Shown here one piece after another: positions 1 to 4,949 of a stretch of DNA of 5,084 nt. The notes below the pieces were generated by a model. It worked only from the letters and a program-made list of their open reading frames with translations, was not told the DNA's origin and searched no databases. Location: the NCBI GenBank assembly GCA_017509065.1, contig JAFWQM010000160.1:1-5084 (forward strand), written 5' to 3'. This DNA is from Clostridia bacterium (GTDB lineage Bacteria > Bacillota_A > Clostridia > Christensenellales > Aristaeellaceae). How positions within the stretch are numbered: the stretch's first letter is position 1; every line of letters starts with the position of its first letter. The position numbers and the translations under genes were made by a program.

Positions 1-1
1 G

Positions 2-784
2 ACGGTGCCCGGAGAAGGCGAGAACGCAGAGCCTGTGGTGCATACGATCAGTAGCAGCGTAACGACAGTTGTAACGCTGAACGGGACGGAAAGCCCGGCA
101 TGGACGCATACCTGGAACGATCTGCCGAAGTATGATACAGCAGGCAAGCTGATCACGTACACAGTGGCAGAAACCGCATATACGATTGGCGGCGTAGAGC
201 AGACGGCAGCGAATGCGGATGCAGAGGCTGCCAGCGGATATGATTTCAGCTTCACGAATGAACTGCCCAGTACAAACATCAGGATTGTTAAGGTTAAACA
301 TGAAAGCAATCCTGAAGTGAGACTGTCCGGTGCTAAGTTCCAGTTGAAGAAGGATGACGGAACAGGCAATTATGTGAACGTGCGTGACGAAGTCACAATT
401 CCTGCTTCCGGTGAATACACTTTCTCGGATCTGGCGGACGGACAGTACAAGTTGGTTGAAATCCAACCTCCTGCCGGGTACAATATGATGTCCCAGGAGA
501 TTATCTTCACCATTACCGGAGGAACAGTGACAACTGAGAATAGTTCCTCCATCACCACGGTTACCTACACAGCAGTTCAGGAAGCAGTTGCCGATGATCC
601 GGCTACAACGGATGTGAACGAAGCTCAGGATGCTGTTCCCGCCACATTCATCGTAGGCAACATTCCCGGTGTCGAACTCCCCGCTACCGGCGGCTCTGGC
701 ACCACCCTCTACACTGTCACCGGCCTGAGCCTCATGGCTGCGGCCCTGTGGCTGATCCTGCGCAGAAAGCGCGAAGCGGCTTAA
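2..784 (+). CDS. LPXTG-anchored pilin-like surface protein, C-terminal part (5' end outside window)
   Basis: This is the C-terminal 261 codons of a sortase substrate; the frame is open to the left edge, so the GTG at position 5 need not be a true start. Counting residues from that GTG, residues 1-86 are the end of a Cna-B-type domain (W-N-D-L-P-K-Y-D, Y-T-V-A-E with Glu56, closing F-T-N with Asn85). Residues 91-221 are a second, SpaA/pilin-type domain with Lys96 in I-V-K-V, the E-box Y-K-L-V-E-I-x-P-P-A-G-Y (Glu152), and Asn219 near its end. By family knowledge, Lys96-Asn219 would form an intramolecular isopeptide bond assisted by Glu152. The cell-wall sorting signal follows: LPATG at 225-229, a hydrophobic segment at about 234-252, and the basic tail RRKREAA. 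The protein is therefore expected to be covalently linked to peptidoglycan or built into a pilus. No sortase gene is in view. It could be a pilus subunit or a stand-alone adhesin; the missing N-terminus prevents a choice. Codon use shifts near the sorting signal. Confidence 0.9.
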   Translation, partial: TVPGEGENAEPVVHTISSSVTTVVTLNGTESPAWTHTWNDLPKYDTAGKLITYTVAETAYTIGGVEQTAANADAEAASGYDFSFTNELPSTNIRIVKVKHESNPEVRLSGAKFQLKKDDGTGNYVNVRDEVTIPASGEYTFSDLADGQYKLVEIQPPAGYNMMSQEIIFTITGGTVTTENSSSITTVTYTAVQEAVADDPATTDVNEAQDAVPATFIVGNIPGVELPATGGSGTTLYTVTGLSLMAAALWLILRRKREAA

Positions 785-802
785 CAGCCGATTGATCACT
801 TC

Positions 803-844
803 TCCCTGACCCGGAAAACCCCTGCGGTTTCTCCGGGTCAGGGA
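803..844 (+). other. GC-rich stem-loop after the surface-protein gene
   Basis: Bases 803-815 pair perfectly with 832-844 (13 bp, core CCCTGACCCGGA / TCCGGGTCAGGG). After a single unpaired C at 831, bases 816-820 (AAACC) pair with 826-830 (GGTTT), leaving a 5-base loop. It begins 18 bases after the stop codon, where a terminator or mRNA-stabilising hairpin is expected. No T-run follows on either strand, so it is not a canonical intrinsic terminator. It may protect the 3' end or work together with the next hairpin. Confidence 0.6.
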
Positions 845-876
845 AGAAGCAGACTTTGAACGAATTACAGTGTACC

Positions 877-956
877 GCTCCGCTATACACCTGTTCTCAC
901 CTCTTGATGTGGCGTCGTTGCCGCGAGAGGTGAAGCTGCATAGCGGGGCTTTTTTT
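877..956 (+). terminator. Long hairpin with T-run (terminator, possibly an attenuator)
   Basis: The outer arms GCTCCGCTAT (877-886) and ATAGCGGGGC (940-949) pair over 10 bp with one G-U. An inner stem TCACCTCT (897-904) pairs with AGAGGTGA (926-933), separated from the outer stem by an asymmetric internal loop, and a further short GGC/GCC helix is possible inside. Seven T residues follow at 950-956, then GTTT. This fits a Rho-independent terminator for rightward transcription, most simply the end of the surface-protein transcript. It is longer and more branched than a usual terminator, so a regulated leader or a small RNA terminator is an alternative. I do not recognise a known riboswitch in it. 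Confidence 0.7.
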
Positions 957-960
957 GTTT

Positions 961-984
961 TTCCGCTTTTCTCCGATAGCGGAA
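961..984. promoter_or_regulatory. Inverted repeat, candidate operator of the lyase-regulator operon
   Basis: TTCCGCT (961-967) and AGCGGAA (978-984) are perfect 7-base arms around a 10-base spacer. The repeat covers the region where a -35 element would lie and ends 6 bases before the -10 hexamer at 990. Dimeric winged-helix regulators of the ArsR type bind such dyads, and an ArsR-type gene is the second gene of the operon, so autoregulation is plausible. Binding is an inference from position and symmetry only. Confidence 0.45.
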
Positions 985-986
985 TA

Positions 987-995
987 TGGTAAAAT
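987..995 (+). promoter_or_regulatory. Extended -10 promoter for the lyase-regulator operon
   Basis: TGGTAAAAT reads as an extended -10 (TG-n-TAAAAT), with the hexamer at 990-995 matching TATAAT at five of six positions. No convincing -35 lies 16-18 bases upstream (about 966-973 is T-rich but poor), which is tolerated by extended -10 promoters or may mean that the promoter is weak or needs an activator. Transcription would start near 1002, giving a leader of only about 22 bases. Confidence 0.5.
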
Positions 996-1010
996 GGGTA
1001 CAAACGGCGG

Positions 1011-1017
1011 GGAGGAG
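1011..1017 (+). promoter_or_regulatory. Ribosome binding site deciding the lyase start
   Basis: GGAGGAG lies 6 bases before ATG 1024. It fixes the start there; the same frame is open back to a TTG at 955, but that codon lies inside the terminator T-run and upstream of the promoter. Confidence 0.85.
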
Positions 1018-1023
1018 TTGACC

Positions 1024-2172
1024 ATGATCCAATTTGCGGCGAATCAACACATGCATCATATCACCGCGTCGGATTTCTCTTTTGATCAGACGGCGGAGGT
1101 CCGGCGGCTTCATCGCATGCTGCCCGTATACGCGGAAACGCCGTTGGCGCGTTTGAATCAATCCGTCTATGTGAAGGATGAATCCGGACGATTCGGTATC
1201 AAAGCGTTCAAGGGACTGGGCGGCATCTATGCGATGTTCCGGATGATTTGCCGGGAATTCAGCCTGAACCCGCTTGAAACGACCATTGATATGCTGAAAG
1301 AATCTCCTTTTCGTGACCGCATCCGCAGCATGGAATTCGTGACCACAACGGATGGTAACCACGGAAAAGGGGTTTCCTGGGCAGCGGGCATCCTGGGATG
1401 CAGGGCGCATGTCTATCTGCCGAAAGGAACGGTGGAAGCGCGGGCACAGGCAATCCGCGACGCGGGGAACGCCGATGCGTCCATCACAGATTTGCGCTAT
1501 GACGACTGCGTGGCCTGGACGATGAAGCTGGCGGAGGAAAGAGGCTGGTATCTGATTCAGGATACTTCCGGGCCGGGTTATGAAGAAGTGCCGCGCTGGA
1601 TCATGCAGGGATACACCACGCTGTTTTACGAAGCAATCTCGCAGATGAAAGAACGGCCCACCCACATTTTCCTGCAGGCGGGCGTCGGGGCTTTGGCCGG
1701 CGCGATCGCCGCCGCCGCTGTGGAGACCTATCCCGAGCATCCGCCTGTTATTGCGACGGTGGAGCCTCGGGAAGCGGCCTGCTTTTATGAATCGTTTGAG
1801 AAGGCGGACGGCTTGCCGCATGCGGCTGCAGGGTCAGGGGAAACGATCATGGCAGGGCTGAACTGCGCTGTGCCCTGCGTGCTGGCCTGGGATATTCTGA
1901 ATGGCTGCGCCATGGGCGGCTTTGTATGCGACGATGAAATGGCCTGTCACGGGATGCGTTTGCTCAGGAAAGCGGGAATCACGGCAGGGGAATCCGGCGC
2001 TGTTACCGCGGGCCTGGTCGATTTGCTGATGAGGAATCCTGCTTACGCGGAAATGAGAAAGCAGCTGCACTTGAACGAGGATTCGGTGATCCTGCTCATC
2101 AACACGGAGGGGGACACTGACCCGGAAAACTATCAGCGGATCATTGCGCAGGCGGATGAAGCGGACAGCTGA
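1024..2172 (+). CDS. dpaL: 2,3-diaminopropionate ammonia-lyase (PLP-dependent, YgeX/DpaL family)
   Basis: The 382-residue protein is close in length to E. coli YgeX (about 398). The family is a fold-type II PLP enzyme that converts 2,3-diaminopropionate to pyruvate and two ammonia in the cytoplasm. Motifs visible in order: K-D-E-S-G-R-F-G-I-K-A-F-K-G-L-G-G, where Lys63 is the expected PLP Schiff-base lysine (Lys77 in E. coli); T-T-D-G-N-H-G at 108-114, Asp110 matching catalytic Asp120; Q-D-T at 179-181, Asp180 matching Asp189, followed by W-I-M-Q-G-Y; a glycine-rich phosphate loop A-G-V-G-A-L-A-G at 219-226; T-I-M-A-G-L-N-C near 275; and a C-terminal N-T-E-G-D-T-D-P. The start is set by the RBS at 1011-1017. 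It is the first gene of a probable operon with the regulator 17 bases downstream. The segment after Asp180 (S-G-P-G-Y) differs from the A-W-E-G-Y I remember for the family, so substrate preference may differ; threonine/serine dehydratase is less likely. Confidence 0.9.
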   Translation: MIQFAANQHMHHITASDFSFDQTAEVRRLHRMLPVYAETPLARLNQSVYVKDESGRFGIKAFKGLGGIYAMFRMICREFSLNPLETTIDMLKESPFRDRIRSMEFVTTTDGNHGKGVSWAAGILGCRAHVYLPKGTVEARAQAIRDAGNADASITDLRYDDCVAWTMKLAEERGWYLIQDTSGPGYEEVPRWIMQGYTTLFYEAISQMKERPTHIFLQAGVGALAGAIAAAAVETYPEHPPVIATVEPREAACFYESFEKADGLPHAAAGSGETIMAGLNCAVPCVLAWDILNGCAMGGFVCDDEMACHGMRLLRKAGITAGESGAVTAGLVDLLMRNPAYAEMRKQLHLNEDSVILLINTEGDTDPENYQRIIAQADEADS

Positions 2173-2173
2173 A

Positions 2174-2180
2174 AAGGGGA
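2174..2180 (+). promoter_or_regulatory. Ribosome binding site deciding the regulator's GTG start
   Basis: AAGGGGA directly follows the lyase stop and lies 9 bases before GTG 2190. The nearby ATG at 2180 is in another frame and meets a stop after five codons, so GTG is the best start. Confidence 0.65.
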
Positions 2181-2189
2181 TGAAAAACA

Positions 2190-3137
2190 GTGAGTGATAT
2201 TCATGGAAAAATAGCCCAGCTGGCGCTGGATGATCCTGAAACCTTATCGACCATCTGCCATGCGCTGTCATCCCCGGTACGACTGGATGTGATGCGGCTT
2301 CTGGGCAAGAAAAGCTTGAGCATCGGTGAAATCGCGGAAGCGCTGGACCTGCCCATGTCCACGGCGGCGCTGGCCGTGCAGGTGCTGAAAAAAGCGGGTC
2401 TGATTACCACAGAAAACCAGCCGGGCATGCGGGGCACGCTGAAGCTTTGTTCCCGCCGCCTGGACCGGATTGGCATTGACCTGGTGCCGGAGGAAGATAT
2501 TCCCGATGAATGCGTGACCTACACCATGCCCATCGGCGGGTTCAGCACAGCGGAGGGCATCCAGCCGACCTGCGGCCTGGCCAGCGCCACCGCGTACATC
2601 GGCATGATGGACGTGCCCGCTTCCTTTTATCTGCCCGAACGCTTTTCCGCCCAACTGATCTGGCTGCAGCAGGGTTTTTTGGAATACCGGTTTTCAGCAA
2701 TCAACCAGGATTACACGGACATCGACTGGCTGGAGGTCTCCTTCGAGGCTTGCTCCGAGGCTCCTATGTACCGCAACCCCTGGAAGAGCGACATTGTGGT
2801 GGAAATCAACCGCAAGCGCCTGGGGATTTGGACGTCTCCCTGCGACTGCGGAGGCCGCCACGGCAGCCTGACCCCGGCCTGGTGGAGCGACACCAGCACC
2901 CAGTTCGGCTTCCTAAAGACGTGGCGGGTGGACACAACCGGCAGCTACCTGGACAGCCAGCGCGTCAGCGACGTGACCATCCGCGAGCTGGAGCTCGACC
3001 CCTACCGCTATATCAGTATCCGCATCGGCGTGCCGGCGGACGCGGAAAACGTGGGCGGGCTCAATCTGTTCGGCGAACAATTCGGCGATTATCCCCAGGC
3101 GCTGAAGCTGCGCGTGGGCTATCACTTCCGCGGCTGA
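2190..3137 (+). CDS. ArsR-type transcription regulator with a C-terminal ligand-binding-like domain
   Basis: This 315-residue protein has two parts. Residues about 15-95 form an ArsR/SmtB-like winged helix: A-L-S-S-P-V-R-L-D-V-M-R-L-L at 25-38, then S-I-G-E-I-A-E-A-L-D-L-P at 44-55 and a recognition helix ending in V-L-K-K-A-G-L-I (65-72). The metal-binding E-L-C-V-C-D box of classical ArsR is absent. Residues about 110-315 are a conserved-looking domain rich in Trp, Gly and aromatics, with Q-L-I-W-L-Q-Q-G-F-L-E-Y-R-F (155-168), C-S-E-A-P-x-Y-R-N-x-W (188-198), G-I-W-T-S-P-C-D-C-G-G-R (212-223), L-K-T-W-R-V, and G-G-L-N-L-F-G-x-x-F-G-D-Y-P-Q near the end. From memory, this architecture recurs in Firmicutes regulators of sugar or glycoside metabolism; the ligand is not known to me. 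It follows the lyase gene by 17 bases and is probably cotranscribed, suggesting local control, possibly at the inverted repeat 961-984. Cys218, Cys220 and His224 could bind metal, which is speculative. Confidence 0.8.
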   Translation: MSDIHGKIAQLALDDPETLSTICHALSSPVRLDVMRLLGKKSLSIGEIAEALDLPMSTAALAVQVLKKAGLITTENQPGMRGTLKLCSRRLDRIGIDLVPEEDIPDECVTYTMPIGGFSTAEGIQPTCGLASATAYIGMMDVPASFYLPERFSAQLIWLQQGFLEYRFSAINQDYTDIDWLEVSFEACSEAPMYRNPWKSDIVVEINRKRLGIWTSPCDCGGRHGSLTPAWWSDTSTQFGFLKTWRVDTTGSYLDSQRVSDVTIRELELDPYRYISIRIGVPADAENVGGLNLFGEQFGDYPQALKLRVGYHFRG

Positions 3138-3181
3138 CCGTCTGATTGAGTCGTCCAGACTTGAACCGATAAAACAGCATA

Positions 3182-3231
3182 AAAAAGCGCACTTATCATC
3201 CTCCCTCGGGCGGTGTGAAAGTGCGCTTTTT
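3182..3231. terminator. Bidirectional intrinsic terminator between convergent genes
   Basis: AAAAAGCGCACTT (3182-3194) pairs perfectly with AAGTGCGCTTTTT (3219-3231), giving a 13-bp stem. There is a T-run on the + strand at 3227-3231 and an A-run at 3181-3186 that becomes a U-run in leftward transcripts. It lies 44 bases after the regulator stop and 36 bases beyond the pgi stop, so it can end both transcripts. A few extra pairs are possible inside the 24-base loop (TCA 3196-3198 with TGA 3216-3218). Confidence 0.9.
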
Positions 3232-3267
3232 ATATTATATTGTTCTTAAATAGATTTGAGAGAAGTA

Positions 3268-4851
3268 TTAAATGTCCAGCAAATCGCTGTACACCTTTAA
3301 CGCGCCATCGGTGTCGTGGGCGAGAACGCGCTTGGCGAGGACTTTGCCGAGCTGCACGCCCTCCTGGTCGAAGCTGTTCAGGTTCCAGGCAAAGCCCTGG
3401 AACATGACCTTGTTTTCAAAGTGCGCCAGCAGCGCGCCGAGGGCTTCGGGGGTCAGCTGGTCGCCGATGATGATGGAGGATGGGCGTCCGCCTGCAAAGC
3501 TCTTGTTGGGGTTCGCGTCCTGCTTGCCGCAGGCGAAGGCCATGATCTGGGCGGCCACGTTGGCGCAGAGCTTTTGCTGGCTGGTGCTGCCCTGGATGTC
3601 CACGTCCATGCCCGCCTGATTCTTCCTGAAGCCAACGAACTGCAGCGGGATGATGTCGGTGCCCTGGTGCAGAAGCTGATAGAAGGAGTGCTGGCCGTTG
3701 GTGCCGGGCTCGCCGAAGATGACGGGGCCGGTGACGTAATCCACGGGCTCGCCGAAGCGGTTCACGGACTTTCCGTTGCTCTCCATGTCAAGCTGCTGCA
3801 AATGCGCCGGGAAGCGGCTCAGCGCCTGGGAGTAGGGCAGCACGGCGGTGGCGGGATAGCCCTGCACGTTGCGCTCGTACACGCCGATCAGCGCGTCCAG
3901 CATGGCGGGGTTTTTGAGCAGATCGGGGTTCGTGGCAAGTTTATCCTCTTCCGCCGCGCCGCTCAGGAAACGGGCGAAGATTTCCGGCCCAAAGGCCAGG
4001 GACAGCACCGCGCCGCCTACGCAGGAGGTGGAGGAATAACGCCCGCCGATGTAGTCGTCCATGAAGAAGGCGGCCAGGTAGTCGCTGCTCTTGGCGAGGG
4101 GAGAGGTCTCGCTGGTGACGGCCACCATGTGCTTCGCGGGGTCGAGGCCCGCGTTTTTCAGCGCGTCCTTCACGAAGGATTCATTGGTCAGGGTTTCGAG
4201 CGTGGTGCCCGACTTGCTCACCAGCACGAACAGGGAATGGGCCACATCGATTCCCTTTAGCACGCTCGCCGCGTCGTCGGGGTCAACGTTGCTGATGAAT
4301 CGTGCTTCCATTTTAAAGCAGCCGTTCTGCTTCGCCCAGTTTTCCAGGGCCAGGTACATGGCGCGGGGGCCCAGGTCGCTGCCGCCGATGCCGATCTGCA
4401 CGACGGTGGTGAACTTTTCGCCCGCGGCGTTGGTGATTTCGCCCGCATGGACTTTCTTAGCGAAGGCCGCGGCTTTCTTCTGCTCGCCCACATAGAATGC
4501 CCGTTTATTCACGCCGTCGGCGATGACGTCGTTTCCGAGCTGCCCGCGGGTCAACTGATGCAGCACCAGGCGCTTTTCGCCGGTGTTGATGACCTCGCCG
4601 TTGTACAGACCGGCGTACTTTTCGGTGAGCTGCATTTCCTCCGCCAGGTCTTTCAGGGCGGAGAGCACTTCGCTGTCTACCTGCTTGGCGGCGTAGTTGT
4701 AGCAAAGGCCGCCTGCCATAGGCACGCTGTATTCCTTCACGCGCTTTGCGCCGTTTTCACCGCTCATGGCTTCCTGCAAATTCACACGGTTTTTGAGCTG
4801 CTGAAGCTTCCCGTAAGCGGCGGTCATATCAAGATTTTTCCAGGCAATCAT
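3268..4851 (-). CDS. pgi: Glucose-6-phosphate isomerase, long form
   Basis: This 527-residue cytoplasmic enzyme interconverts glucose 6-phosphate and fructose 6-phosphate in glycolysis and gluconeogenesis. Visible motifs: G-I-G-G-S-D-L-G-P at 154-162; the sugar-phosphate loop S-K-S-G-T-T at 212-217; PGI signature 1 D-Y-I-G-G-R-Y-S-S at 266-274 with Arg271; M-E-S-N-G-K with Glu357; G-T-N-G-Q-H-S-F with His388; and signature 2, F-A-W-N-L-N-S-F-D-Q-E-G-V-Q-L-G-K, ending in Lys503. Glu357, His388 and Lys503 match the E. coli catalytic residues Glu355, His386 and Lys514. The length is near the E. coli/eukaryotic form (about 550) rather than the roughly 450-residue Bacillus form. The start ATG is set by an AAGGAAG RBS six bases upstream. 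The gene is monocistronic as far as visible: it converges on the regulator gene, shares a bidirectional terminator with it, and has its own promoter. The frame is intact with no missing catalytic residue. Confidence 0.97.
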   Translation of the reverse strand: MIAWKNLDMTAAYGKLQQLKNRVNLQEAMSGENGAKRVKEYSVPMAGGLCYNYAAKQVDSEVLSALKDLAEEMQLTEKYAGLYNGEVINTGEKRLVLHQLTRGQLGNDVIADGVNKRAFYVGEQKKAAAFAKKVHAGEITNAAGEKFTTVVQIGIGGSDLGPRAMYLALENWAKQNGCFKMEARFISNVDPDDAASVLKGIDVAHSLFVLVSKSGTTLETLTNESFVKDALKNAGLDPAKHMVAVTSETSPLAKSSDYLAAFFMDDYIGGRYSSTSCVGGAVLSLAFGPEIFARFLSGAAEEDKLATNPDLLKNPAMLDALIGVYERNVQGYPATAVLPYSQALSRFPAHLQQLDMESNGKSVNRFGEPVDYVTGPVIFGEPGTNGQHSFYQLLHQGTDIIPLQFVGFRKNQAGMDVDIQGSTSQQKLCANVAAQIMAFACGKQDANPNKSFAGGRPSSIIIGDQLTPEALGALLAHFENKVMFQGFAWNLNSFDQEGVQLGKVLAKRVLAHDTDGALKVYSDLLDI

Positions 4852-4857
4852 GGCAAT

Positions 4858-4865
4858 CTTCCTTT
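4858..4865 (-). promoter_or_regulatory. pgi ribosome binding site
   Basis: Read on the minus strand, AAAGGAAG lies 6 bases before the ATG at 4851, the normal position for a Gram-positive RBS, and it supports this start over later in-frame ATGs. Confidence 0.8.
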
Positions 4866-4902
4866 CTGAAATGAATCACTGGATGCTGTTGGTTTCACTT
4901 CA

Positions 4903-4930
4903 ATTATACATGAATTTGCAGGGCTTGCAA
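4903..4930 (-). promoter_or_regulatory. Sigma-A-type promoter of pgi
   Basis: On the minus strand a perfect TATAAT (-10, complement 4903-4908) follows TTGCAA (-35, complement 4925-4930, four of six matches to TTGACA) after a 16-base spacer. Transcription would start near 4896, leaving a leader of about 45 bases before the pgi ATG. The -35 lies only about 20 bases from the probable insertion-sequence end at 4950. Confidence 0.75.
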
Positions 4931-4949
4931 GAGTGAATTGTTAAAAAAA

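Noticed and set aside
49..568. Similar peptide stretches S-S-S-V-T-T-V-V (near 49-72) and S-S-S-I-T-T-V-T (near 542-565)
   Set aside because: The DNA differs in most codons and the residues are common in beta-rich surface proteins, so I see no real duplication.
877..949. Possible hammerhead or twister ribozyme, or known riboswitch
   Set aside because: The CTGANGA and GAAA core of hammerheads is absent, twister core bases are absent, and no riboswitch consensus is recognisable.
955..1023. N-terminal extension of the lyase from a TTG at 955
   Set aside because: The codon lies in the terminator T-run and upstream of the extended -10; ATG 1024 has an excellent RBS and gives the usual family N-terminus.
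883..1821. Long minus-strand open frame opposite the lyase gene
   Set aside because: It lies antisense to a gene with clear family motifs, is rich in Arg, His and Pro as expected of a shadow frame, and its 3' end runs into the terminator hairpin.
2510..3145. Second + strand open frame inside the regulator gene
   Set aside because: An alternate frame of the GC-rich regulator gene giving Arg/Pro-rich low-complexity protein without domain features; the regulator frame has conserved motifs along its whole length.
3140..3160. GTCTG/CAGAC inverted repeat after the regulator stop
   Set aside because: Only 5 bp with an 11-base loop and no T-run; expected by chance next to the strong terminator at 3182-3231.
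3316..4260. Long + strand open frame opposite pgi
   Set aside because: It covers the PGI catalytic region in antisense, has Gly/Ala/Val/His-rich composition, and shows no family motif.
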